Of a stretch of 64,000 bases of DNA, positions 7,266 through 15,944 are shown piece by piece. Source of the stretch: Robertmurraya siralis (GTDB lineage Bacteria; Bacillota; Bacilli; Bacillales; Cytobacillaceae). Location: NCBI RefSeq assembly GCF_005502275.1, contig NZ_SWLZ01000009.1:1-64000 (forward strand). The letters are read 5' to 3'. The notes beneath the pieces were generated by a model, which did not search any database, had not been told where the DNA came from, and worked only from the letters and a program-made list of their open reading frames with translations. A program made the position numbers and the translations under genes. Position 1 is the stretch's first letter, and every line of letters starts with the position of its first letter.

Positions 7266-7995
7266 TCTCTTTTTCTGTGCCTATTGTACGAACTAAATGT
7301 CCTGTAAGCGCAGCTCTAACCGCAATCTTTGCCGTTTCACTATCCCTAATTTCCCCCACCATAATGATATCGGGATCATGGCGTAATATGGCTTTTAAAC
7401 CGGTTGAATAGGTTACTCCTGCTTTTTCATTCACTTGAACTTGCAAAACTGATTCATTTTCTTTCTCAATGGGATCTTCTAGTGTGATAACACTGCGGTT
7501 AAAAATGTGGGAGGATTCGTCTAATAAGGAGTACAATGTCGTTGTTTTTCCAGAACCAGTCGGTCCAGTAAAAAGGATTAAACCGTGTGCATGGTTTAAG
7601 AGCGCTAGAAGTTTCATCGTTGCTGCAGGAAAAAGGGAAATTTTATAAAAGGGAATTTGTTGCTGTTGAGGGAGAAGGCGAATCACGAGGCTTTCTTTTT
7701 GATTGGCAGGCAATGTGGACAAGCGCAGTCCAACATATTTCTGATTTACTTTAACAGAAAATGCTCCGCTTTGGGGACGTCTTTTTTCACCGATATCCAT
7801 CGATGCGGTAAATTTAAAGTGGGAGACCAACCTTTCACAATCTTCCTTTGGCAAATGAAATCTTGGAATTAATCTGTTCGCCATTCTTAATTGGATTAGC
7901 GTATCGTCTCTCCGAGGAATAATATGAATGTCTGATGCATGGTTTTTAACCGCATCACTTACAATTTTGTCGGCAATCATTTCAATTGATTTCAA
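7258..7995 (-). pseudogene. comGA: comGA, 5' part, interrupted by prophage insertion
   Basis: N-terminal 235 residues of ComGA, the cytoplasmic traffic ATPase that drives assembly of the competence pseudopilus for DNA uptake. Visible are the family N-terminus (SDIHIIPRRDD), Walker A GPTGSGKT (144-151) and Walker B region IIMVGE (210-215), with RHDPD before it. After TGHLV (residue 235) the frame enters phage DNA and stops ten codons later, so about one third of the usual 350 or so residues is missing. Start is TTG at 7995 behind AAAGGTGGTG. The 3' part and comGB-GG should lie beyond the other prophage end, outside the window. Excision would restore the gene. Confidence 0.92.
7266..7300. other. 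Prophage attachment junction (att site) in comGA
   Basis: The right-hand DNA is comGA up to the codons for TGHLV (ending about 7281). To the left the reading frame continues as RTIGTEKEIN and stops, which does not resemble the conserved continuation of ComGA proteins. The crossover must lie within roughly 7275-7295. The exact core cannot be fixed without the other prophage end. Confidence 0.75.
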
Positions 7996-8314
7996 CTATA
8001 ATAACACCACCTTTTATTGATATACTTTAGCTAATTCGACGTTATTCTCACATTTCCTGCAAAAAAATTGCCAGTTCACAAAATGTCTATAATTTCAGCC
8101 GCATGTTCATTGCCCAACGACTAAAGCCTTTATGACCAGATCCTCAGCACCAGAGAAAATGATCCAAAAATCAACACTGACCTATAATTAATAAAGATCT
8201 GTTCATGATTTTGACATGTAAATGTGAACATTTTCTAAACTTATAGTGATTACAGTGTTAACTAATGATTACTGTATTATAATGGAATAAATCATGCGCC
8301 TCGAGGTGAAATTT
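7996..8314. other. Divergent intergenic region comGA / SufR-like regulator
   Basis: About 319 bases with no gene. It must hold the comGA promoter; I could not find a convincing pair of ComK AT-boxes. A TATAAT (8278-8283) about 32 bases upstream of the regulator's GTG is its likely -10 box. Immediately upstream, TACAGT and ACTGTA flank 14 bases (around 8251-8276), a possible autoregulatory operator. Confidence 0.4.
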
Positions 8315-9013
8315 GTGGAGAAGACATTAAAAATAACGAACGTACTATCTGATCCAACTCGTTACTATATTTACCAATACATTACAAAAAGGCATCAAGA
8401 TGTAACCGTTCAAGAAATTGCAGATAATTTCAACATCCATCCGAATGTGGCAAGACTACATTTATCAAAGCTTGAAGACGTCAATATGCTGATGTCAGAA
8501 ACAAAGAAAACAGGCAAAGGCGGAAGACCGAGCAGATTGTATCGTCTCTCTGAAGATGTTATTCAATTGAATTTTCCTTTCAGAGATTACCAATTGCTTT
8601 CAAAAATTGCTATGGAAACTTTTGTAGGTCTTGGTGAAGCTGGTAAAATAGCTTTGTATGCAACAGGGAAAAAATTTGGAACTGAAATGATCGAGCAAGA
8701 GATGAAGCGCAACCAAGAAAGTGATCAATTATCATTTGAACAAAAGCTGCATTTCCTTAAAAGTGCAGCGACGATGGCAGGCTTCTATCCAGAATTTGAA
8801 ACGAACGAAGATAATACCAAAATATTTTTCCAAATTTTTAATTGTCCATTTAAAGAAGTCGCAGAAGAGCATACAAAAACGATCTGTGAGACACACTATG
8901 AATTCTTAAGAGGAATGTTTGAAGCTCTTTTTGACTCAGTAGAATTAATAGAAAAAGAAAATATGCTGCACGGATGCAACTCCTGCTCTTATCATGCATT
9001 AGTTTCAAACTAG
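8315..9013 (+). CDS. SufR-like HTH regulator with four C-terminal cysteines
   Basis: A 232-residue winged-helix regulator (COG2345 type). The N-terminus MEKTLKITNVLSDPTRYYIY leads an ArsR/DeoR-like wHTH (VQEIADNFNIHPNVARLHLS, then GKGGRPSRLYRL wing). The C-terminal half has Cys177 (NCPF), Cys191 (TIC), Cys221 and Cys224 (GCNSC), a pattern like the iron-sulfur ligands of SufR. The GTG at 8315 follows GAGGTG by six bases; an upstream ATG at 8294 would place this site inside the gene. It is conserved next to comGA and yqgY in related Bacillaceae as far as I recall. The regulated genes are unknown; iron-sulfur sensing is inference. Confidence 0.8.
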   Translation: MEKTLKITNVLSDPTRYYIYQYITKRHQDVTVQEIADNFNIHPNVARLHLSKLEDVNMLMSETKKTGKGGRPSRLYRLSEDVIQLNFPFRDYQLLSKIAMETFVGLGEAGKIALYATGKKFGTEMIEQEMKRNQESDQLSFEQKLHFLKSAATMAGFYPEFETNEDNTKIFFQIFNCPFKEVAEEHTKTICETHYEFLRGMFEALFDSVELIEKENMLHGCNSCSYHALVSN

Positions 9014-9228
9014 GAGTATCCTTTTCAATGTTCCACCACAAGATGAATCATAGGTGCACTATATTCAAACCCAACAAAATCTAGCCTTCTGACATTTTTT
9101 GCTGAAGCTAGATTTTGCTACATACATGTATGCGTTCACTTTTTTGAAACAAACTAATATTTACTTTTCATTGCCGTTTACTTATAATATGGTAGTGATG
9201 GACTTATAGGAAAAGGGAGGATATATCT

Positions 9229-9471
9229 ATGGATCGTATGTACAGAGTAATGGGATTCTGGACTGGCATCTTTGCCGTTATGTTTTTCTTGGGCGATATG
9301 TACATAACATCTCTAATTTTCTTTGGTCAAACAGGATTTTTCGTATTGTTAAGCTACCTAAAACTAACTGAGCGTATGTATATTTATATTTTTGGGGCAT
9401 ACTTAACTGTCTTTTTTGTAGGATTTACCTACTATACGACATTCCTAATGACTCCTGGAGCGGGCCACTAA
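9229..9471 (+). CDS. yqgY: YqgY-like DUF2626 membrane protein
   Basis: An 80-residue integral membrane protein with two or three hydrophobic segments (FWTGIFAVMFFLGDM, LIFFGQTGFFVLLSYL, YIFGAYLTVFFVGFTYY) and a short tail ending GAGH. This matches the DUF2626 family, YqgY in Bacillus subtilis, function unknown. The ATG lies behind GGGAGG. A -10 like TATAAT is found about 45 bases upstream. It is monocistronic, ending at a bidirectional terminator. Confidence 0.85.
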   Translation: MDRMYRVMGFWTGIFAVMFFLGDMYITSLIFFGQTGFFVLLSYLKLTERMYIYIFGAYLTVFFVGFTYYTTFLMTPGAGH

Positions 9472-9505
9472 AAGCAAGCAGGCACTTATCTCATATTTAA
9501 TATAA

Positions 9506-9534
9506 AAAAGCGATGGAATACCATCGCTTTTTTA
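9506..9534. terminator. Bidirectional terminator
   Basis: AAAAAAGCGATGG pairs with CCATCGCTTTTTT around a short AATA loop, with A and T runs on both sides. It serves yqgY on the plus strand and the MidA-type gene on the minus strand; the latter's stop lies within its edge. Confidence 0.9.
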
Positions 9535-10587
9535 TATACCTTTTTTTTGTACTACAACGTGAAAATAGGCACTCATTCCTGAAGGCATAATGAGGCTCCT
9601 AATGGCACGATTGCGGCGGCTAACTTCTGAAAAAGGATTAGGATCAACATGATTCTCCAACTCCTCAAGAATCCCAATCGATATTAAAAACTGGTCCTGT
9701 CTTTGCTTACTGACAAATTCCAATCCATGTTTTTCGCCAATTCGTATTAGTGAATCGAAATGAACATGACTTGTAATATCCATCTCACCAATAAATTTCA
9801 AAACATCTCGTATTTGTTCATGCTGATAATATCCTCTTAAGCTTCCCTCACGATGAAACGCCTCTCCCCATTCTTCATCACTATAGCCGTAGTCCACTGT
9901 CACAAACCAGCCGCTCTCAACTACATCTGCCATGCGAGCAATCATTCTTCCCATTGCTAAAGGTATTTCAATTCTTTGCTTATGATTTAGCTTGAGCTTA
10001 CTTTGCTTCATAAACATTTCAATCTCGTTATTATTTAAAGGAATTCGTTTTTCCATTAATTGATCGTTTTCAACCGTGATCATCACTTCAAAAAGAAGAT
10101 CATGATGACACTCGACAACATGAACAGGAAGGGCATCGAATAATTCATTTGAAAAAATGAAACCGTTAAAAGGCTTTAGGGCATCTATACTTTCAACCTG
10201 CTGGATACTTGTACCAAGTAGTTCTTTTTGAAGTTTTCGATGATAGGGGCTTGTCTCCACAACATAATATGACAAGTGCTCATCACAGCTTTTATTCCAT
10301 TCCGCAATAAAAGCCGCTGCAAAACGACCGTTTCCAGCTCCGAGCTCACATACAACTCCAGGCAACTGCCGTTCTGCTTTCAGCTTCAAGAACCATTTTG
10401 CCATAATGCGGCCGTATATATCGGAAACATTACTCGTTGTAATAAAGTCTCCCTTTTTACCAACTTTTTCACCTTGTTTCATATAATAGCCCCATTGTGG
10501 ATGATAGAGCGCTTCTCCGATCAACTCCGCATAGGTAATCATCTGCTCCGGTCGAGCTTTAATTAATTCTTTTACATATGAGAGCAT
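9532..10587 (-). CDS. MidA/NDUFAF7-type SAM-dependent methyltransferase
   Basis: A 351-residue class I methyltransferase of the DUF185/COG1565 family. The SAM-binding motif is VCELGAGNGRFA near residue 80. Other family marks are YYMKQGEKVGKKGDFITTS near the N-terminus, IFSNELFDALPVH in the middle and FVTVDYGYS near residue 225. The eukaryotic relative methylates a complex I arginine, but the bacterial substrate is unknown. The ATG follows GGGGGAAAACG. It is conserved beside yqgX in related genomes. Confidence 0.88.
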   Translation of the reverse strand: MLSYVKELIKARPEQMITYAELIGEALYHPQWGYYMKQGEKVGKKGDFITTSNVSDIYGRIMAKWFLKLKAERQLPGVVCELGAGNGRFAAAFIAEWNKSCDEHLSYYVVETSPYHRKLQKELLGTSIQQVESIDALKPFNGFIFSNELFDALPVHVVECHHDLLFEVMITVENDQLMEKRIPLNNNEIEMFMKQSKLKLNHKQRIEIPLAMGRMIARMADVVESGWFVTVDYGYSDEEWGEAFHREGSLRGYYQHEQIRDVLKFIGEMDITSHVHFDSLIRIGEKHGLEFVSKQRQDQFLISIGILEELENHVDPNPFSEVSRRNRAIRSLIMPSGMSAYFHVVVQKKGI

Positions 10588-10695
10588 CGTTTTCCCCCTT
10601 TCATTTTACACTATTGACACAGTGAAAACTTTATAATATCCTTTTAATAGTAGCTAAAATTATCCCCTCCCATTGAATGAATAGAACATCCCCTA

Positions 10696-10727
10696 GAAAA
10701 GCCCTTCTCCTTTGAGAAGGGCTTTTC
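10696..10727. terminator. Rho-independent terminator of yqgX
   Basis: A perfect 14-bp stem GAAAAGCCCTTCTC / GAGAAGGGCTTTTC with a CTTT loop lies just downstream of yqgX on the minus strand. It should stop yqgX transcription before the methyltransferase gene. Confidence 0.9.
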
Positions 10728-10754
10728 TTATCGCAAAAAAAGAGGTAATTGTCT

Positions 10755-11387
10755 TTAAAAACCATTAAGGAATGGATTGCTATCCATTTCTTCCCCAATC
10801 GTCGTAGGCTGCCCATGTCCTGGAAGCACTTGAGTTTCTTCAGGTAAAACAAGTAATTTGTCATGAATACTTTTCATTAATTGCGTATGATCCCCGCCCG
10901 GAAGATCCGTTCTTCCGATGCTGCCCTGAAAAAGAGCATCTCCTGACACAACCACTCCATCATCCTTAAAATAGAAAGAAACACTGCCAGGTGAATGTCC
11001 TGGTGTTTCAAACACTTCAAATATAAAATCCCCTACTGTCATTTCACATTCTGAACTGAAATGATGATCTGCTTCCTTAATCTTAATTTCCCCCATCATA
11101 AATAAATGGGAGCCATTTAAAGTGGGATCGATAAGCCAGTTCTTTTCTTTATTATGTAGATAGACGGGAATATTGTAAGCATTTCGTATATAATCAACTG
11201 CCCCAATATGATCAAAATGGGCATGAGTTAAAAGAATCGCTTGCGGTGTTAGCTTTCTTTGTTGAAGATGATTGGTTAACCGCACTCCTTCTTCTCCTGG
11301 ATCAACGATGATACAATTTTTCTTGCTGTTTGCTAGTACATAACAATTTGTTTGTAACGGACCAAGTGGCAACTTTTCCCAGTTCAA
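10755..11387 (-). CDS. yqgX: YqgX metallo-beta-lactamase-fold hydrolase
   Basis: A 210-residue glyoxalase II-like metallohydrolase. The zinc ligands are visible: THAHFDHIGA (HxHxDH), PGHSPGS, VSGDALF with its Asp, and LPGHGQPT near the end. The N-terminus reads NWEKLPLGPLQTNCYVLAN. I chose the TTG at 11387 because GGAGGTG lies six bases upstream; the ATG five codons earlier overlaps that site. Family members are assigned as hydroxyacylglutathione or related thioester hydrolases, and the exact substrate is not known here. Confidence 0.88.
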   Translation of the reverse strand: MNWEKLPLGPLQTNCYVLANSKKNCIIVDPGEEGVRLTNHLQQRKLTPQAILLTHAHFDHIGAVDYIRNAYNIPVYLHNKEKNWLIDPTLNGSHLFMMGEIKIKEADHHFSSECEMTVGDFIFEVFETPGHSPGSVSFYFKDDGVVVSGDALFQGSIGRTDLPGGDHTQLMKSIHDKLLVLPEETQVLPGHGQPTTIGEEMDSNPFLNGF

Positions 11388-11616
11388 TCTATACACCTCC
11401 ATTTATTAAAATACACTACTATCTTACATATAACATCGTAATTGGTGCAACGCTTGTTTTCAAGCTCTTTCCCAAGAACCTCTGTAAAATTCATGGAAGT
11501 GTCATGATTAGACCTCGACAAACTTGAACAAAACCTATAAAATAAAAACGGATGCAATGATATTAAAATCTTACATAGAGATTGACGATTTTCATTATGG
11601 GTATAATCATAATGAA

Positions 11617-11636
11617 TGTTAGATCCATATCTAACA
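11617..11636. repeat. Small hairpin in yqgW leader
   Basis: TGTTAGAT and ATCTAACA form a perfect 8-bp stem with a CCAT loop about 45 bases upstream of the yqgW start. It could be an operator or a 5'-UTR hairpin. A TATAAT at 11602-11607 lies just upstream as the likely -10. Confidence 0.4.
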
Positions 11637-11679
11637 AAGCTTAAGAACTGATAATTAAAAACTTAAAGGGGGCTATACA

Positions 11680-11853
11680 ATGGGATTAATGATCATTTTT
11701 GGCTTAGTAGCAATACTTGCTGGATATGGCACATTATCTGCTCTTAAAAACAAAAATGGACTAGGCTTATTATTTGGCGCAGGGACATTTCTTGTTTTTG
11801 GATGGTTCACGATCATGACTATTTTGAAAAATGGATTTCCTACTGGCCATTAA
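11680..11853 (+). CDS. yqgW: YqgW-like DUF2759 membrane protein
   Basis: A 57-residue protein with two hydrophobic segments (MIIFGLVAILAGYGTLSAL, LLFGAGTFLVFGWFTIMTIL) joined by KNKNGLG and ending NGFPTGH. It matches the short DUF2759 family, YqgW in Bacillus subtilis. Function is unknown. The ATG follows AAAGGGGG by about seven bases. It is monocistronic and ends at a bidirectional terminator. Confidence 0.8.
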   Translation: MGLMIIFGLVAILAGYGTLSALKNKNGLGLLFGAGTFLVFGWFTIMTILKNGFPTGH

Positions 11854-11860
11854 TTCAAAC

Positions 11861-11887
11861 AAAAAAGGACTGGGAGCAGTCCTTTTT
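11861..11887. terminator. Bidirectional terminator yqgW / yqgU
   Basis: AAAAAAGGACTG pairs with CAGTCCTTTTT around a GGAG loop. A and T runs on both sides let it end both convergent genes. Confidence 0.9.
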
Positions 11888-11902
11888 CATTTGCCATCTT
11901 TT

Positions 11903-13054
11903 CTATTGCTCACTTTCCACCAAGGAATGAACTTTTTTATTTTCCAAATCAATCAATTTTTCATAGTAAAATCCCGTTAAACACTTACTTCCATTCGGAG
12001 AACAAGCAATTGGGGTATTCTCCATATCCTCCATCATAATTTCCTTTTCACCAGTATCTAGATGATATCTCACGAGTTGAAAGCCTTCGTTATAAACATC
12101 AGCTTCAACTGAATATAAAGGCTGATAAGTTAGGAAGGAATCCGTCTTTCGATTATAATCAGAAAAAGGGACAACCCATTCTGAATAACTAGAAAGATGG
12201 GGGGCTGAAAAGGAAAAATCTCCGTCAAATTCGTTTGTCAGAAATAAATACTCAGACTTTTTTTCATCCAATTCATCCACCTTAACTACTACAATAAGAT
12301 CGCGATATGTACTGATTTGTAAAACATCGCTTAACAATTCGTTGCTTTCTCCCGTTTGCAAATCATAGGCGACAAGATCGGCATCTAAGGACGGGCTATC
12401 CAAATCCCAATTTAAATATAAAAGTTTTTGCCTTTCAGTCCAATAGGCAAAAGGCTGTGGAAGAGCCACCTGTGACAACGTATGATTGTCCAGATTAAGA
12501 TTCCAAACAGCGAAATCCCAATCCACTGTGAACGCTGTAATAAGGATGAAAGCTTCATCATATGGGTTCCACTGAATATTCAATTCGGAAGAAGGAAGAT
12601 TTTCTTCCATGATTTTTTCCCCATCCTTATTAATAATGGTGAGTGATGCTTCATTTGAAGATGGTGCTGAGTGTATAAGCAAATATTCCCTTGAGGGACT
12701 AACTAATGTAGAAACAATGGGGGAGTTGCCTTCGAAGAGCAGCTTTTTATCTCCATTGTTTAGATGATGTGTATACACGTTTGAACCAGTACTCGAATCA
12801 GTTATGTAAAAGATGGTCTCATCATTGAGCCAACCGCCAATGGAATGAAAAGAACCAGCCTCAACATCAAGAGGTTCTATCGAGAAATCTCGATTTCCAT
12901 TCACATCCTTTTCCATATCTACCCCGTCTTTTGCTGGTGGTAATGGACTCGTTTGCTCATTCCTTTGACAAGCAACTAATAGGAATATCACTATGAAAAA
13001 CAGGATAATCACGCAGCTTCTTGAGCCGACTTCTCGTTTTGCCAATATATACAC
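11903..13054 (-). CDS. yqgU: YqgU-like lipoprotein with beta-propeller-like body
   Basis: A 383-residue predicted lipoprotein. A basic start (ILAKREVGSRS), hydrophobic segment (VIILFFIVIFLLVAC) and lipobox LVAC mark export and lipid anchoring. The mature part starts with a polar linker and shows repeated beta-blade-like units (GGWLNDETIFYITDSSTGSN, IQWNPYDEAFILI), as in TolB/WD-type propellers. The GTG at 13054 is preferred because eight consecutive G lie seven bases upstream; an upstream in-frame TTG would absorb that site. It corresponds in position to B. subtilis yqgU. Role unknown, possibly cell-surface binding. Confidence 0.78.
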   Translation of the reverse strand: MYILAKREVGSRSCVIILFFIVIFLLVACQRNEQTSPLPPAKDGVDMEKDVNGNRDFSIEPLDVEAGSFHSIGGWLNDETIFYITDSSTGSNVYTHHLNNGDKKLLFEGNSPIVSTLVSPSREYLLIHSAPSSNEASLTIINKDGEKIMEENLPSSELNIQWNPYDEAFILITAFTVDWDFAVWNLNLDNHTLSQVALPQPFAYWTERQKLLYLNWDLDSPSLDADLVAYDLQTGESNELLSDVLQISTYRDLIVVVKVDELDEKKSEYLFLTNEFDGDFSFSAPHLSSYSEWVVPFSDYNRKTDSFLTYQPLYSVEADVYNEGFQLVRYHLDTGEKEIMMEDMENTPIACSPNGSKCLTGFYYEKLIDLENKKVHSLVESEQ

Positions 13055-13247
13055 ATATCTACCCCCCCCATTCAAAAAACGATATACATTAATAATACGA
13101 TATTTAAGTAAAAATGTTTCAATTATATTTCAAATTGTTACAATTTGTTACTTTTGTCTCAGTTAGACAGTCTACGTACGATTTTCTTTTTAGTTTATGC
13201 GTCTCTGTAATGTTAATACAATCCTGTTGATTTCGAACACAGTGCAA

Positions 13248-13280
13248 AGAAAAAAGCCCAAAACGGACTTTTCTTTTTCT
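13248..13280. terminator. Terminator of yqgT
   Basis: AAAAAAGCCC and the opposing GGACTTTTCTTTTT form a short stem with an AAAAC loop, downstream of yqgT on the minus strand. The T run is on the minus strand side. The remaining spacer up to yqgU shows nothing else. Confidence 0.7.
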
Positions 13281-13349
13281 ATATTCTTTAACACAAATAG
13301 AATCGATTGGCTATAAAGTGATAACACTTCCTTCAAAAACATCACCCTT

Positions 13350-14537
13350 TTACATATACAACGCTGCTAAAAATATTCCTAAAAATTCTTCATATATTTC
13401 ATTATATTGTGATAATGGAAGTGGATTCGTACCGAGCCCCAGTTCCAATGTAAAACCAGGCCTGCGAAATTCTTGAATAAACCAATCCTTATAGCCAGCG
13501 TGGCTGTCAATATACTGAACCGCTTTATAACCGCTCACACGCTCAAATTCTTGTGCCAGTATTTGTGATTCGGGTGGTTCCAGTCCCTCGTAGCCCCAAT
13601 AAAATTCTTCTCCTTGAGTGTGTAAAGCAAGCATGCGATCAAACCCTCGGTTTGTAGCTAAATTTGCCATCGTTACTGCTTCAGGCTCTGTAAGAGGAGC
13701 ATCACCCGGATAGTCTCTTGGTGCTGGTGCCTTCTCTTCCTTTCTCTCTTTTTCAATTTCCCAATTTGCCGGAAATTGATTATTAAGGTCGACTCCGGCA
13801 ATATTCGCTTTCCAACCGGAAAAATCGTCGCTTCCTTTATTGAGTCGAATTAGTTCATCTCGTTTCTCTGATGAGGGCCCATTTAAAACAAGGTCAACTC
13901 CATCTGGATTTACCATCGGCACAATCGATATTTCTACTTGCTCATATAAGGGAGAAGAAGATATGCCACGGATGGAAGAACTGTTCGTTAAAGATAATAA
14001 AAATGCATTGAGAGCGTCTAGCAAAATCGGTGTAGTGATCCACTCATTGGCATGGAAGGAAGCGTTGAAGTGAACCTTCTTCCGACCTCTCCCGAGACGA
14101 ATCTCTGTAATTGGCTTTCCTAAGACACTGGAGCCAATCGTATTTATTTGCATAAAAGGGTATACATTGCTTAGTACTGAAAGATCATTACTTAGCAATG
14201 CAGAATGATAAGGAATTTGCCGTTCTTTTAATGGAGCGATTATTCTTCTTGGAAGAACAACTGTATCACCAATTTTTAAAGAATTCGGAGAACAATTCGG
14301 ATTTAGTAACAGGAGAGCATCAACTTCCAAGTTGCGCCGCTTTGCTAATTTCCAGAAAGTATCGCCGCTTTTAATTGTATAAGGTTCACCGACAAACCCG
14401 GGAATTTTAATATGTTGCCCAACTTGAAGAGCCGTCGGATTAATGCTGGGATTCGAATCGGTAAGCAAATTTAACGGAATGAGAAATAGCTGGCTGTAAT
14501 ACCATAAACTATCACCTTTGCGAATTTGAACTTGCAC
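13350..14537 (-). CDS. yqgT: YqgT: LysM peptidoglycan-binding M14 carboxypeptidase
   Basis: A 395-residue homolog of gamma-D-glutamyl-L-diamino acid endopeptidase I. Two N-terminal LysM repeats (VQIRKGDSLWYYSQ and YTIKSGDTFWKLAKR) bind peptidoglycan. The M14 zinc-peptidase domain shows HANEW (His and Glu ligands), the second histidine in ALHTQGEEFYWG and the catalytic glutamate in FTLELGLG. It cleaves stem peptides and may act in spore or wall turnover. The GTG at 14537 follows AAGGAGGAG; no signal peptide is present, as in relatives. The N-terminal LysM order is typical. Confidence 0.92.
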   Translation of the reverse strand: MQVQIRKGDSLWYYSQLFLIPLNLLTDSNPSINPTALQVGQHIKIPGFVGEPYTIKSGDTFWKLAKRRNLEVDALLLLNPNCSPNSLKIGDTVVLPRRIIAPLKERQIPYHSALLSNDLSVLSNVYPFMQINTIGSSVLGKPITEIRLGRGRKKVHFNASFHANEWITTPILLDALNAFLLSLTNSSSIRGISSSPLYEQVEISIVPMVNPDGVDLVLNGPSSEKRDELIRLNKGSDDFSGWKANIAGVDLNNQFPANWEIEKERKEEKAPAPRDYPGDAPLTEPEAVTMANLATNRGFDRMLALHTQGEEFYWGYEGLEPPESQILAQEFERVSGYKAVQYIDSHAGYKDWFIQEFRRPGFTLELGLGTNPLPLSQYNEIYEEFLGIFLAALYM

Positions 14538-14907
14538 TCTCTTCTCCTCCTTACTTATTAGCTCAATCATTCCTCTCACAGAATCATTGCGCGAATACGA
14601 TACATATTATGAATGGAAGAGATTATTATGACTACTATCTTTTTTCAAAAGGAAAAGCGAGATTTCTTCTATCGTTTCATGAAAGGAGAGAAAGCCTTTT
14701 AGTAATAATGAAAGGCGTGTGAATTTTGGTTTCACTACAACTAAGCTAAAAATCATTTTATCAACCATTCTGTTTAACAAGGCCTAATGTAAAGAGAAGT
14801 AGATTACGTCACCTCATTTATCCGAAAGAATACTAAAAGGAAGTGAATGATCTACTTGATACTCTTTCATTTTCAATATTATGAGTATATCCAAGTATGC
14901 AAAATTA
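14538..14907. other. Intergenic region upstream of yqgT
   Basis: No gene seen in 370 bases. It must hold the yqgT promoter. A fragment of the MITE-like repeat family lies at 14728-14784. The rest is AT-rich DNA in which I see no conserved element. Confidence 0.5.
14728..14784. repeat. Fragment of MITE-like repeat family
   Basis: Starting GGTTTCAC and ending TGTTTAACAAGGCC, this aligns with the complement of the left half of the 27165-27289 copy (GGCTTTGTTAAACAAT end). It is a truncated copy in opposite orientation. Confidence 0.5.
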
Positions 14908-15666
14908 TTAGCCCAGTTCATTTACTGATTTAATCTGCTCATGGATGCGCTCAAAAATTTCATTCGGATCCATCTCGTGCCCTATTAATCTCTTTCCACA
15001 CCAGTTAATCCCAACAAGTCGATTATCTTTTTTTAGACCATTGATCCAAATATTTAAAAAATCATCTAAAGTAATTTCCTCTACACGGAATTTATGGTAA
15101 GCAGGAACAAGTTTTATGATTTGTTCCGCTCTTGCTTTAGCGGACCAAAAAGGCATTAATGTTTCTCCTTCATCATTGTTAGCAGTAGCTACCCATTCAT
15201 CGTTTGTGATTATCCAAACTTTTTTTTGTTGAACTACCTCTTCGAAAAACACGCTACCTTCATAGTAATTATCAACTAATTTAGAACCTTCAATTTCTGC
15301 CTCTCCTTCATCCAATTCCCTGTCATCCAGCCATTGCCGATAGTGTACAAGCTCGTGCGCCATACTATTTAGGATTGCATAAATAGCGTTTTCCGTGCCC
15401 CTTTCCTCCACTAACTCCACATAGTCTCCAGTCGCAACTCTAATGTAGGGCTCAACCCTTTTATCGTAAGGTGCAAAAAAGGTTGCACTAACCCATTCTT
15501 TCCCATCAATGGTTTTAATTTGGTAGTTCTTTTATATATATACTACCACTCTTATAGGAAATTCCATATTTAGCCGGAGCCATACAGCAAAATCCAAACA
15601 AGCCTCTTTAACATTTGTATTTATACCTTTTTCGCATCTAACTCTTAACCCTGAGCGGCAACTCAT
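14908..15666 (-). pseudogene. Metallopeptidase-like/DUF2750 gene with internal stop codon
   Basis: The frame opens at ATG 15664-15666 behind AAGGTGAG and stays open for 252 codons except for one TAA at 15532-15534 (codon 45). Before it is SGLRVRCEKGINTNVKEACL... VVVYI; after it KNYQIKTIDGKEWVSATFFA continues in the same frame. The downstream part has MAHELVHYRQW (HExxH zinc-peptidase motif) near residue 105. It then has a DUF2750-like domain (KVWIITNDEW, then SAKARAEQII). Because both sides share one frame, a single AAA-to-TAA change at a Lys codon explains the break. A sequencing error is the alternative. The remaining 3' ORF could start at GTG 15420, but no ribosome binding site supports it. 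Confidence 0.75.
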
Positions 15667-15862
15667 TGATCTCACCTTCTCGTTGAGAATTTTATGGAAA
15701 CAACCAATAACTTTAAGTATAGTTTAGTTCACTTCCTCGCACGAGCTGTTGATTTAAAAATAAAAGTAATGTTAAAGTTTCTTCGGAAGCACTAAAGTTT
15801 CAATTGCTGCCGTAAAAATGCGCTCTCCTTGATACCGTTGCCGCCACAAAAACTTACCCAAA

Positions 15863-15919
15863 TAAAAAAGCCGCACCCAAAAAGTCGTTTTTATTTGACT
15901 TTCTGATTGCGGCTTTTCG
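15863..15919. terminator. Terminator of yqgS
   Basis: AAAAAAGCCGCA(CCC) pairs with TGCGGCTTTT over a longer stem that includes AAAAAGTCG / TGACTTTCT. It lies downstream of yqgS on the minus strand and reads into a T run there. Confidence 0.85.
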
Positions 15920-15944
15920 TGTTTCCCTACTTCAACATAGATTA

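Noticed and set aside
7996-8140. ComK boxes before comGA
   Set aside because: I looked for paired AAAA-N5-TTTT motifs and found only poor partial matches.
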